A stretch of DNA of 64,000 bases from Bacteroidota bacterium (GTDB lineage: Bacteria; Bacteroidota; Rhodothermia; Balneolales; HLUCCA01). Where the stretch lies: assembly GCA_020832235.1 (NCBI GenBank), contig JAFIEZ010000018.1, positions 310,001 to 374,000 of the forward strand, read 5' to 3'. Position numbers and translations under genes: made by a program. The notes below the pieces were generated by a model. It was not told the DNA's origin and did no database searches. It saw only the letters and a program-made list of their open reading frames with translations. Positions 43,683 through 52,657 of this stretch are shown here, one piece after another. The stretch's first letter is position 1. Each line of letters starts with the position of its first letter.

Positions 43683-44534
43683 TCAGCCTTCAGTATAGCG
43701 CGCCGCAATCGGTTTGAGCAAATTGTGATAACCTTCTGCTCGCAAGCGAATGCCCTCTATATAGTCAGATTCTTCAAGGGGATTATCACTGTAAATAATA
43801 GACCTGCTCACATTCACAAGAGGTAGTCCGTTATGTACTTTAAGGGCATCCTTCAGGCTATCAATATTTCCACCTTGTGAACCTACGCCCGGAATCAGTA
43901 AACTGGCGTTAGGGTGAATGTTTAGCAGCTCCTGTAATTTCGCAGTCTGCGTAGCGCCAAGCACCATACCAGTATGAGCTGGAAAACGCTCGTACATTTC
44001 AGCGGATTTTTCGGCAATTAATGTACTGACGGTTTTACCTGAGGCTAGCCTCTGCTCGAAGATATCTACTGCACCAGGATTAGATGTTAGTGCGAGTACG
44101 TACACCCCCTTTGAAGAATCAGTAAGGTATGGAGTAATCGTATCGAATCCCATCAGAGGTGACAACGTTACGGCATCGTAATTCCACCGATCAAAAAACG
44201 CCGTTTTATATCGATGTGCAGTGTTGCCAATATCGCCTCTTTTGGCGTCGGCTATCGTAATGACATCTTCAGGAAATAACGTACTTAACTCTTCAAAAAC
44301 AGCAATACCATCAGCTCCCAGAGCCTCAAAGAATCCAAGGTTGGGCTTGTATGCAGCAGCGTAGGTCCGCGTGTGCATAATGATGTTTTTGCAAAACTCT
44401 AAAACCTGTTCTGATTCAGACATTCCTGAACTCCGAAGCTTCTCAGGCATACGAGCTGGAACAGGATCCAGACCGACGCATAGTACGGAACCCGTGCGGG
44501 TGATAGCATGTAGCAGTTTGTCTGTATATTTCAT
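43683..44534 (-). CDS. pyrF: Orotidine 5'-phosphate decarboxylase, type 2
   Basis: The protein has 283 residues, the longer type 2 form. The active-site stretch is ITIADAKRGDIGNTAHRY with the Asp-Lys-Asp triad; CVGLDPVPARMP and LIPGVGSQGG are conserved. It makes UMP from OMP. It is alone, 91 bases from rnhA on the same strand. Confidence 0.96.
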   Translation of the reverse strand: MKYTDKLLHAITRTGSVLCVGLDPVPARMPEKLRSSGMSESEQVLEFCKNIIMHTRTYAAAYKPNLGFFEALGADGIAVFEELSTLFPEDVITIADAKRGDIGNTAHRYKTAFFDRWNYDAVTLSPLMGFDTITPYLTDSSKGVYVLALTSNPGAVDIFEQRLASGKTVSTLIAEKSAEMYERFPAHTGMVLGATQTAKLQELLNIHPNASLLIPGVGSQGGNIDSLKDALKVHNGLPLVNVSRSIIYSDNPLEESDYIEGIRLRAEGYHNLLKPIAARYTEG

Positions 44535-44660
44535 GAATCGATAATACGAATATTACGTTTAAAAATGGTAGATGAGGCACCTTTCACAGCATCACTTTGC
44601 TATCTGCCAAATATTGATGTCATACATACAAGAACGGACCTTTCAACATGTATATAAAAT

Positions 44661-44692
44661 AAAAGCCCCACAGAATGAACCATGGGGCTTTT
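44661..44692 (-). terminator. Bidirectional-type terminator after the TonB receptor gene
   Basis: AAAAGCCCCA (44661-44670) and TGGGGCTTTT (44683-44692) pair exactly over 10 bp. It lies 22 bases past the receptor stop (minus strand). With A- and T-ends on both sides it could work in either direction. Confidence 0.88.
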
Positions 44693-44713
44693 CATATTTC
44701 CGGTGCCAGATGC

Positions 44714-47668
44714 TTATCTGCGGAACACGTTATCGTATGTAAAGGAGACGTAGAAAATTCCGCCTACTGAAGGTCCACCAGCACTGAGTACGTATGGATT
44801 GTTCAATACGTTAGATCCACCCACTTTAACAATAGAGTCAAGCGAAGGCAATCGGTATGTTACCTGCGCATCCAGCATGGAAACAGCAGGAATATCGGCG
44901 GTAGCAAATGAAGACTCCCAGCGGAAGGCATCTTGCCAGCGATAGGTTACATTAAAGCCAATGCGATCGGTAAGCCTTCTGTTACCAAAAGAGACATTTA
45001 TCTTATGCTCCGGGGTGTTGAAGTCGTTCTGGAATGACCCATCAAGACCGCTGATTAACTGGTTCCAGTTATAGTTGGAACCAACCGTATAGCCTCCGGG
45101 AAGACTGTACTCAAAACCGATTACAGCACCCTGTGCTTTTACGGTATTGTCTGTATTGGTGTAGATTTGGTATGTATTATTGAAATCACCTGACAACAAG
45201 CTCGTTGACGCTTGTATTGCACCAGGAATAGTAGCCGGATTAGACGGATCCGGATTAATTGGTCCCGCTGCACGTCGTACACGAATCTGTGTTATGAAAT
45301 CATTATATACGTTATAGTAGTAAGCCGCATCAATAAACAAATTATTATTTACAAGTGCCTTGTACCCAACCTCGATAGATTGTACTTGTTCAGGCTGAAC
45401 TGCACGGTGGTTGTCATATCGCTCCAGGAGCGCAATTGCAGCCAGTGCATTAGCCGGATCTGCAGGGTTTTGCAAAAATTGATTTGTGTATGCGTTAACC
45501 GACTCTACTGTGTAGGTATTATTGGTGATATCATACTGTTGAGCGAATTGTGGAAGACCGCCAAGCAGTCTAGCTGTAATTACATTCAGGTTGATATATT
45601 GTCCCTGAGTAGTTGGATTACGGAAACCAGTTTGATACGATGCACGAACATTATGACCATCAGCTACACGTATTACAGAGGAGATACGTGGACTAAACTG
45701 GCCATCAAAGTTTTCATTCTTATCGTATCGAAGTGATGCACTTAGGCGGAGTCTGTCTTCAAGAAACGACTTACCGGCCTGCAAGTATCCGCCAAATTCA
45801 TTGATGTTAACACCATCGGCATCATCGAAGATAGTGCCGTTTGATCGAAGCTGAAATTGTCGGAAGCTTGCTCCCATCTGAACATCTGCAAAACGAATTT
45901 CATTTTTGAAGTCGTACTGACCCTCAACCATATAAAATCTGGATTGGTCATCGAAAAGAGCTCCATTAGGAACACGTGCTCCCAGAGCTGCCTCAACAGC
46001 CGCGTCAAATTGGGGTGTCCCAGGCTCGAACCTACCGGTATCGGCGGCGCCACGTGCTGCAGCATGCAGCTGAGCTACAGCCGCAGGATTGCTTAAAATG
46101 GCTGAAACCGTTGCTGGATTATAGGTAGGATTACCACCCTGTGCAGCGGTAGCCGCTTGTAGAAGACCTCCGGCAAATGTAGCACCATATAGACCAAACC
46201 ACTCGGCATTTGGTCTGTATGCTTCATTTACTGCAAAACCAACGAAATCAGCGATATAAGAGTCCCCGGAATTTTCGAAAGTTCCGTATGCGCGAACCAT
46301 GAAATTATCGCCGTTGAGCTCTAGCTTATGCTGACCTATGCTAAAGTTCTTTAAACTGTAACGCTGTGCACCTGTGTAGATCGAGGTACCAAAACCATAG
46401 TTAAATGTATAGCTGGCTTCAACCAGATCGCTGAGACGATAATGGACTGAAGTGTTAATTTTCATGTTTTCCGCATTATAATCGATGAGGTCGACTTCAC
46501 GATAACCAGTACGGTTAACGGGCTGTGCAGGGAGTGATCCTACATATTGCTCTGCTAATGCTACAGGTATAGCACCACCACTTTGAGCACTAATTCCCTG
46601 TGCAAGCTGATTTCTAAGGGCCGGATTAATAGCTAGCAAACCAATATTGAATGAGCCATCGTCACCAAACATGTGCACACCGTCAAACGCCGGATTACGA
46701 CCAGCGCCTGTCCAAAAAGAAGCGTTTTTGTCTGAAAAGTCGGAACCATGCCAATCCGTTGCCCTGCTGTAGGTGAAATTTGCTTTGGCAGCCAACCTGT
46801 TATTGAACACCTGAGCATGTCGAGCTGAAAACTCATACATAGGCTGAGGGCTACCAGGCTCACCAAGCGACTCATCACTATTGACATGATTTACTCCACT
46901 TCTCACCATGAAAGAGGTCCCGGGAAACTCAAACGGGCTTTTGCTGTTAATAAGCAAGACTCCGTTGAATGCATTAGCACCATACAGAGCAGAAGCCGCA
47001 CCAGGAATAAATTCGATACTAGCAATATCCAGCTCAGATGGACCATTCAAGTTTCCAACCGGAAAGTTAAGCGCCGGAGCCTGGGTATCCATGCCATCAA
47101 TCAGCTGAACCATTCGTGTGTTACCTGTAGAGCTGAATCCACGTGAGTTAATAATCTGAAAGTTAATTGAACTGGTCGTTATATCAACTCCCTTCAAATT
47201 ACCAAGCGCTTTGTAATAGTTATCAGAAGCTATTTGCCCGATAGCTATCATGTCCATTGATTCAATGGTCACAGGAGCGTCCAAAATACTCTCCTCAATT
47301 CTTGACGCAGAAAACACAACAGGATTCAAACTTACACCAGGATCTAGCCTCAGGTTGATCGTTGTAGTCTCCCCATCGCGTATTACCACATCTGTTACCC
47401 GTTGTTCCAGATAACCAACATACGTGACACGCATCGTGTAGGTACCCGCAGGTAGATTTGAAAAAGTGTAACGACCGTCCAGACCCGTATTGATACCACG
47501 GGTTCTGGCTGACTCCTCCTGTTGCAGTAAAATATTGGCTCCAATCAATACTTCACCGTCGCTAGCGTCGGTAATTAAACCAGTTAACACTCCCTGAGCA
47601 GATGTATTACCGGCAAAGAGCAATGCCATTACGGCAACTAAAAACATAGTAGACAAACTACGAGACAT
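44714..47668 (-). CDS. TonB-dependent outer-membrane receptor
   Basis: The protein has 984 residues. The signal peptide ends in GNTSAQG. Residues about 27-105 are a CarboxypepD-regulatory-like domain (GLITDASDGEVLIGANILL...LPAGTYTMRVTYVGY). The plug follows (about 115-235; RIEESILDAPVTIESMDMI, GVLLINSKSP) and then a 22-stranded barrel. No partner SusD gene is adjacent, so it is more like a siderophore, vitamin or peptide receptor than a glycan system. The substrate is not readable. A 21-bp palindrome about 240 bases upstream may control it. Confidence 0.95.
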   Translation of the reverse strand: MSRSLSTMFLVAVMALLFAGNTSAQGVLTGLITDASDGEVLIGANILLQQEESARTRGINTGLDGRYTFSNLPAGTYTMRVTYVGYLEQRVTDVVIRDGETTTINLRLDPGVSLNPVVFSASRIEESILDAPVTIESMDMIAIGQIASDNYYKALGNLKGVDITTSSINFQIINSRGFSSTGNTRMVQLIDGMDTQAPALNFPVGNLNGPSELDIASIEFIPGAASALYGANAFNGVLLINSKSPFEFPGTSFMVRSGVNHVNSDESLGEPGSPQPMYEFSARHAQVFNNRLAAKANFTYSRATDWHGSDFSDKNASFWTGAGRNPAFDGVHMFGDDGSFNIGLLAINPALRNQLAQGISAQSGGAIPVALAEQYVGSLPAQPVNRTGYREVDLIDYNAENMKINTSVHYRLSDLVEASYTFNYGFGTSIYTGAQRYSLKNFSIGQHKLELNGDNFMVRAYGTFENSGDSYIADFVGFAVNEAYRPNAEWFGLYGATFAGGLLQAATAAQGGNPTYNPATVSAILSNPAAVAQLHAAARGAADTGRFEPGTPQFDAAVEAALGARVPNGALFDDQSRFYMVEGQYDFKNEIRFADVQMGASFRQFQLRSNGTIFDDADGVNINEFGGYLQAGKSFLEDRLRLSASLRYDKNENFDGQFSPRISSVIRVADGHNVRASYQTGFRNPTTQGQYINLNVITARLLGGLPQFAQQYDITNNTYTVESVNAYTNQFLQNPADPANALAAIALLERYDNHRAVQPEQVQSIEVGYKALVNNNLFIDAAYYYNVYNDFITQIRVRRAAGPINPDPSNPATIPGAIQASTSLLSGDFNNTYQIYTNTDNTVKAQGAVIGFEYSLPGGYTVGSNYNWNQLISGLDGSFQNDFNTPEHKINVSFGNRRLTDRIGFNVTYRWQDAFRWESSFATADIPAVSMLDAQVTYRLPSLDSIVKVGGSNVLNNPYVLSAGGPSVGGIFYVSFTYDNVFRR

Positions 47669-47910
47669 AAATGACCCCTTTGGTTATTTGAATAGATAAT
47701 GCCTGACAGCTCATTATTCAATTGCTGTTAATTGACTCATGAGCCAGAAAAGCCCTTTCATAGCTACTAAATTAACCCAATTTTCACTCTGCTCAAATCC
47801 AATTCGATGATAAATTCTATCCTTGATTCAATACTTAACACCCCCTAAACCCCATTCCATTTACAAGAAGCACCAACAAAGAGAAACATAACTTCAACCA
47901 CCATGCACAG

Positions 47911-47931
47911 ATGCCTTAATAATTAAGGCAT
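47911..47931. promoter_or_regulatory. Perfect 10+1+10 bp palindrome upstream of the TonB receptor gene
   Basis: ATGCCTTAAT (47911-47920) and ATTAAGGCAT (47922-47931) are exact reverse complements around one A. It lies in the 369-base gap 47669-48037, which otherwise is AT-rich with no gene. It is not followed by T, so an operator is likelier than a terminator. It does not match the Fur consensus. Confidence 0.5.
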
Positions 47932-47995
47932 ATCGTCTTTTTGATTGACAGGCTAACGTGCAATGAAGATGCGAAAATATGTTAATCTTACCCTA

Positions 47996-48025
47996 AAACT
48001 ATGTGACCATCCAGTCACATAGGTT
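47996..48025 (-). terminator. Terminator of the 48038-48691 gene
   Basis: CTATGTGAC (47999-48007) pairs with GTCACATAG (48014-48022); on the minus strand the stem is followed by TTTT. It starts 16 bases after that gene's stop. Confidence 0.7.
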
Positions 48026-48037
48026 TCATTACCAGTA

Positions 48038-48691
48038 TCAATAAAAGGCCGTGTCATGGAATACTTCCTCAAAACCATGCGGAGGCTGATGCAGAGACCA
48101 TGTTTCAAAGTAGAACAGACGTTCACTTTTTGCTCGTTTTCCATTAATACTAAAGAAACGTAAATCAGGTCGTATGAGGGGTTTAAACGCGTAGAAAAAA
48201 TCACGATAGATATTCGCTCTTGAGAAAACATGCAGGTCAAATCCATGGTGAGCTTTCACTTTAAACAAAACAAGGTGTCCCTTATCTAAAATGTTCGTAA
48301 GCTCCGGTATATAGTCCCGAAAGCTGCCACTTGGGTCAATGGCAGGGAAGGGTTTAACAATATCATCTCCCTTTATCAACACGATAGCACCACCATCACC
48401 TACACGGTCTAAGGCTTCGTGCAACGTACTGCAAACGGTACCATCGGAAAGTAAATAGCTCTTAATCTCACCAATACCTTTTTCAAAAGCATGCATCAGG
48501 CTATTAAAGTCGTCACTGGCGCTGAGTCCAAACGCTTGTCTTGTCAAGTCTGTTGCCGAGAAATAAAATCTGCTGTAAGTCGGAACGGGCTTCAAGAATT
48601 CCTCAAGCGATGATTCTCTCTTGGGAGATTTGGGTTGACCGACGGGTTCCAGCACCATATCGTGCTCAAATATGAGTTTAAACAGGGTCAT
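48038..48691 (-). CDS. Unrecognised cytosolic protein
   Basis: The protein has 217 residues, no signal peptide and no membrane segment. It contains a Pro/Lys/Ser-rich patch (residues 17-27), then a mixed alpha/beta region (GGAIVLIKGDDIVKPF, HLVLFKVKAHHGFDLHVFSR) and a Phe/Tyr-rich C-terminus. I recognise no family. The coding call rests on length, a regular start at 48691 and a terminator. The 29-bp direct repeats upstream (48743-48837) may belong to its promoter. Confidence 0.6.
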   Translation of the reverse strand: MTLFKLIFEHDMVLEPVGQPKSPKRESSLEEFLKPVPTYSRFYFSATDLTRQAFGLSASDDFNSLMHAFEKGIGEIKSYLLSDGTVCSTLHEALDRVGDGGAIVLIKGDDIVKPFPAIDPSGSFRDYIPELTNILDKGHLVLFKVKAHHGFDLHVFSRANIYRDFFYAFKPLIRPDLRFFSINGKRAKSERLFYFETWSLHQPPHGFEEVFHDTAFY

Positions 48692-48742
48692 TTCGATGTA
48701 TTTTCTTTTGAGGTTTGTACAATTGGGATGTAGGATCTAATC

Positions 48743-48837
48743 AATTCGTTTCAAAATCAAGTATTACTCAAGGAGATTGCCAAAATGAGCGATGCGGAGC
48801 TTCTAATGAATTCTTTTCAAAATCAAGTATTACACAA
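48743..48837. repeat. 29-bp direct repeat pair
   Basis: AATTC(G/T)TTTCAAAATCAAG and the following TATTAC(T/A)CAA occur at 48743-48771 and 48809-48837, 27 of 29 identical, 66 bases apart. They lie between the tsaD stop (48844, minus) and the start of the 48038-48691 gene. Confidence 0.85.
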
Positions 48838-48843
48838 TCGACC

Positions 48844-49848
48844 TTAAGCCGTCTGAGATGCAAAGGGTTCCAACGAAACTAGTTCGTCAAATTGACCGCT
48901 TTTAGCTTTATAATATCCGGTTACAGCGATCATAGCAGCATTATCGGTGCAGTACACCGGCTTGGGAATATGTACGCGTACACCGGTTTCAGTACCTAGT
49001 GCCGTCATTTTTTCGCGTAGCATGGAGTTTGCCGATACACCACCGGCCAGTACCAGATCTTTCACACCGTGTTCCTTAAGCGCCCGGCGGGTTTTCTTGG
49101 TCAGTACCTCCGTAATCGCTTCCGAAATGGAGGCACAAAGGTCGTTCATATTTTTTTCGAGATAGGCGGCGCGTTCTGGCTCGTCAATAGCCTCAATATG
49201 ATATAAAACCGAGGTTTTAAGTCCTGAAAAGCTGAATTCGTAGCCTTCCGATAACAACGCCTGGGGGAATTTCACAAACTTCCGGTCGCCTTCCCTGGCC
49301 CGGCGATCCATTTCCGGACCACCCGGATAGGGCAAGCCCAAAATTTTGGCGGTTTTATCAAACGCTTCTCCGGAGGCATCATCCCGTGTGTCGCCAAGCA
49401 GCACATGGTCGAGGAAGCCCTTTACCAGTACCAGCCTGGTATGTCCGCCCGAAACAATGAGCGAAACAAAGGGATATTCCGGCTTCGATTCAATGAAATT
49501 CGCATAAATATGCGCATCGATGTGGTTTACGCCAATGATAGGCTTCCCGAGCGATAAGGCAAGTCCCTTGGCAAAGCAAAGTCCCACAAGCAACGCTCCC
49601 ATCAAACCGGGACCATTCGTTACCGCGATGGCGTCGATGTCTTTTAATTGGAGTCCCGCCTCTTCAAGAGCCTGCTCGGTAACACCCCAGATCGACTGCT
49701 GATGCGCGCGAGAGGCCAGTTCGGGCACAACTCCGCCATACCGCCGATGTACGGTCTGGGAGGCAATCACGTTCGAAAGCAGTCCCGCATCCGAATATAC
49801 GGCCACGGCTGTCTCATCGCAGGAAGACTCGATTCCAAGTATGTTCAC
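48844..49848 (-). CDS. tsaD: tRNA N6-threonylcarbamoyladenosine synthase subunit TsaD
   Basis: The protein has 334 residues. GIESSCDETAVAVY, the metal-binding HIDAHIYANF and SGGHTRLVLV, and ASGEAFDKTAKILGL are diagnostic of TsaD/Kae1. It transfers threonylcarbamoyl to A37 of tRNAs reading ANN codons. It is next in line after dnaK on the minus strand, separated by 243 bases with a terminator. Confidence 0.97.
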   Translation of the reverse strand: MNILGIESSCDETAVAVYSDAGLLSNVIASQTVHRRYGGVVPELASRAHQQSIWGVTEQALEEAGLQLKDIDAIAVTNGPGLMGALLVGLCFAKGLALSLGKPIIGVNHIDAHIYANFIESKPEYPFVSLIVSGGHTRLVLVKGFLDHVLLGDTRDDASGEAFDKTAKILGLPYPGGPEMDRRAREGDRKFVKFPQALLSEGYEFSFSGLKTSVLYHIEAIDEPERAAYLEKNMNDLCASISEAITEVLTKKTRRALKEHGVKDLVLAGGVSANSMLREKMTALGTETGVRVHIPKPVYCTDNAAMIAVTGYYKAKSGQFDELVSLEPFASQTA

Positions 49849-49928
49849 AGTGTTCAGGTCAGAGGTTAATTTAGGATGCTTACTTCGGCAAGATATACGT
49901 TTATACGAATCTCACTTCCCCAAATAAT

Positions 49929-49937
49929 GGGGGGGGG
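49929..49937. repeat. Nine-base G homopolymer upstream of tsaD
   Basis: Nine consecutive G on the plus strand, followed by CGGCGGAGGG, lie 81 bases upstream of the tsaD ATG on its coding strand side as a C-tract. Such tracts can vary in length by slippage. Confidence 0.6.
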
Positions 49938-50033
49938 CGGCGGAGGGAAAGCCCCTCATTCGTGAGGAATATCAATCACCATAAAAGCGTCATCAGAGTT
50001 CCCGACAATAGACTTTGACAGCGCCGTTATGAT

Positions 50034-50068
50034 GAAAAAAAAGCCTCCCGTCATGACAACAGGAGGCT
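50034..50068 (-). terminator. Terminator after dnaK
   Basis: On the minus strand AGCCTCC...GGAGGCT (50062-50068 and 50042-50048) is followed by eight T (A at 50034-50041 on plus). It lies 24 bases past the dnaK stop. Confidence 0.88.
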
Positions 50069-50091
50069 CTTTAAATGTACGGGTTTTTGAC

Positions 50092-52029
50092 TTACTTCTT
50101 GTCGTCGTCATCAACCACTTCATACTCCGCATCAATCGGATCGCCTTTATCGGACGAGGATTCCGTAGGGCTTCCTTCCTCGGCTGCGCCACCGGTTTCA
50201 GCACCGCCTTGAGCACCTTCTGCCTTGGCAGCTTGCTCATACAGCTCAGTTGAAGCCGCAGCCCATGCCTGATTCAACGATTCCATCGCAGCATCGAGCT
50301 CTTCCACTTTTTCTTCTTTGTGGAGTTCTTCAAGCTTGGTAAGCGCCGCGTTGATGGCATCTTTGTTGGCATCCGAAAGCTTGTCTTTATGCTCTTCGAG
50401 TTGCTTCTTGGTAGAGAATACAAGTCCGTCAGCAGCATTCAGCTTGTCGATGCGCTCTTTGAGTTTCTTGTCTTCATCGGCATGAGCCTGCGCATCGTTA
50501 CGCATCTTCTCTATCTCGGCATCCGACAACCCGGAGCTGCTTTCAATTCGAATCTTCTGCTCTTTGCCTGTGGCTTTGTCGGTGGCACTTACGTTAAGTA
50601 CACCGTTGGCATCGAGGTCGAATTTCACTTCAATCTGCGGTACACCACGTGGCGCCGACATGATACCATCCAGGTGGAAACGTCCAAGCGTGCGGTTGTC
50701 TACGGCACGTGTACGCTCGCCCTGTAGCACATGGATTTCAACACTTGGCTGGTTGTCAGCTGCGGTTGAGAAGGTCTCCGATTTGCTGGTTGGGATGGTG
50801 GTGTTGGATTCAATCAGTTTGGTCATCACGCCGCCAAGGGTTTCAATACCCAACGAGAGCGGAGTCACATCCAACAGAACTACATCCTGCACTTCACCGG
50901 TAAGCACACCACCCTGAATCGCAGCACCAACGGCTACCACTTCATCGGGATTCACGCCTTTGCTCGGATCTTTGCCGAAGAATTCTTTAACCACTTCCTG
51001 AATTTTAGGAATACGGGTAGAACCACCCACCAGAATGACCTGGTCAATTTCAGACTTGCTCAATCCTGCATCTTTCAGCGCGTTTTCGCACGGCTTGAGG
51101 GTGCGTTGAACCAGATCATCAACCAGTGACTCGAATTTCGAGCGGGTAATGTCGATGTTCAAGTGCTTAGGACCAGACTGATCTGCCGTAATGAACGGGA
51201 GGTTCACGTTGGTTTTGGTTGAACCTGAAAGCTCGATTTTAGCTTTCTCTGCCGCATCTTTTAGACGCTGCATGGCCATGGCATCTTTGCGAAGGTCAAT
51301 GCCTTCTTCTTTCTTGAACTCATCGGCAAGGAAGTCGATGAGTCGACCGTCGAAGTCGTCACCACCAAGATGGGTATCACCGTTGGTTGATTTCACCTCA
51401 AAAACGCCATCGCCCAGCTCAAGTACAGATACGTCGAAGGTACCTCCACCAAGGTCATACACAGCGATCGTCTGTGATTTGTCTTTTTTGTCGAGTCCGT
51501 ATGCCAGCGCAGCGGCAGTGGGCTCGTTGATAATTCGTTTTACATCGAGCCCGGCAATTTTACCTGCTTCCTGAGTAGCCTTACGCTGCGCGTCGTTGAA
51601 GTACGCCGGTACCGTAATAACCGCCTCGGTTACTTTCTCACCAAGGTAATCTTCGGCTGTCTGCTTCATTTTTTGCAGTACCATGGCCGAAATCTCCTGT
51701 GGAGCATACTTGCGGTCGTCGATGTTTACACGCGCAGTACCATCTTCGGCTTTAACGACTTCGTAGCTCACTTGTGAGGTTTCGTTTTTCACCTCGTCGT
51801 GCATGCGTCCCATGAAACGCTTGATGGAGGCTACCGTTTTCTTCGGATTGGTAATAGCCTGACGCTTGGCAGCAGCACCAACCAGACGCTCACCGTCTTT
51901 GGTAAATGCCACAACCGATGGCGTGGTACGTCCGCCTTCCGGATTCGGAATAACAACCGGCTCGTTACCTTCCATTACCGATACGCACGAGTTCGTGGTA
52001 CCTAAATCAATTCCAATAATCTTTCCCAT
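50092..52029 (-). CDS. dnaK: Chaperone DnaK (Hsp70)
   Basis: The protein has 645 residues. The ATPase domain has [34 protein letters not shown] and the linker [11 protein letters not shown]; the substrate domain follows, ending in the Gly/Ala-rich tail and [17 protein letters not shown]. It refolds proteins with DnaJ and GrpE, which are not adjacent. It lies downstream of hsp20 on the same strand, 89 bases apart, suggesting joint heat-shock control. Confidence 0.98.
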   Translation of the reverse strand: MGKIIGIDLGTTNSCVSVMEGNEPVVIPNPEGGRTTPSVVAFTKDGERLVGAAAKRQAITNPKKTVASIKRFMGRMHDEVKNETSQVSYEVVKAEDGTARVNIDDRKYAPQEISAMVLQKMKQTAEDYLGEKVTEAVITVPAYFNDAQRKATQEAGKIAGLDVKRIINEPTAAALAYGLDKKDKSQTIAVYDLGGGTFDVSVLELGDGVFEVKSTNGDTHLGGDDFDGRLIDFLADEFKKEEGIDLRKDAMAMQRLKDAAEKAKIELSGSTKTNVNLPFITADQSGPKHLNIDITRSKFESLVDDLVQRTLKPCENALKDAGLSKSEIDQVILVGGSTRIPKIQEVVKEFFGKDPSKGVNPDEVVAVGAAIQGGVLTGEVQDVVLLDVTPLSLGIETLGGVMTKLIESNTTIPTSKSETFSTAADNQPSVEIHVLQGERTRAVDNRTLGRFHLDGIMSAPRGVPQIEVKFDLDANGVLNVSATDKATGKEQKIRIESSSGLSDAEIEKMRNDAQAHADEDKKLKERIDKLNAADGLVFSTKKQLEEHKDKLSDANKDAINAALTKLEELHKEEKVEELDAAMESLNQAWAAASTELYEQAAKAEGAQGGAETGGAAEEGSPTESSSDKGDPIDAEYEVVDDDDKK

Positions 52030-52118
52030 AATAGTAGTGTCGTTTTTTTGTTAGTGTATATCGTTTATTACAATCTGATTTCCCCACTCAATTTGAGCTG
52101 GAGACGAAATTCGTTTGT

Positions 52119-52547
52119 TTAGTCGATGTCGATGGTGGTGTCTTGAGGACCCATATCTTCAGCTTTAATCAAAATTTTGAGAACGCCATCTTTAAATTGA
52201 GCCGAAACGTCGGACTTGCTCACTGGCACCGGAACAGGAAATGATCTCGAAAAACTACCGTAATGACGCTCTCTGCGTAACCAGGCAACTTGCAAATCAG
52301 TTTCATTGATCGTGCGCTCTCCCTTGATGGTTAGCATAGCATCAGTCAATTCAACTTTAATATCGCTTTTAGTAAGACCGGGGAGGTCCATCAGGATTTC
52401 AAATCCTTCTGATGTTTGCACAAAATCAGCTTTCGGTGAGAATACATCCAGCTCGTCTTCTGAAACAAGGTTTTCGAAAAACGATTGAACCTCTTTACCG
52501 ATGCGGTGCAACCTGTCTTCAAAAGCTTTGGTATTAAAATCGGTCAT
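52119..52547 (-). CDS. Small heat-shock protein, Hsp20/alpha-crystallin family
   Basis: The protein has 142 residues. The alpha-crystallin domain spans about 40-135: GFEILMDLPGLTKSDIKVEL, then RERHYGSFSRSFPVP and AQFKDGVLKILIKA. It holds unfolding proteins for DnaK. I see no CIRCE inverted repeat in the upstream 52548-52657. Confidence 0.95.
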   Translation of the reverse strand: MTDFNTKAFEDRLHRIGKEVQSFFENLVSEDELDVFSPKADFVQTSEGFEILMDLPGLTKSDIKVELTDAMLTIKGERTINETDLQVAWLRRERHYGSFSRSFPVPVPVSKSDVSAQFKDGVLKILIKAEDMGPQDTTIDID

Positions 52548-52657
52548 TGTTGAACTCCTGTATTTCTAAACGTTCACAATGTACTGAGCAACGATAGTGC
52601 CAAAGGAGGAATGCCAGACATAATGACAAGATTAGCACGAAGGCCCGTGCCATTTCG

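Noticed and set aside
50092-50240. Minus-strand 94-codon open frame at the end of dnaK
   Set aside because: It is an out-of-frame shadow of the dnaK 3' end and crosses the terminator.
52548-52657. CIRCE element or other HrcA site before hsp20
   Set aside because: No TTAGCACTC-9-GAGTGCTAA inverted repeat is present.
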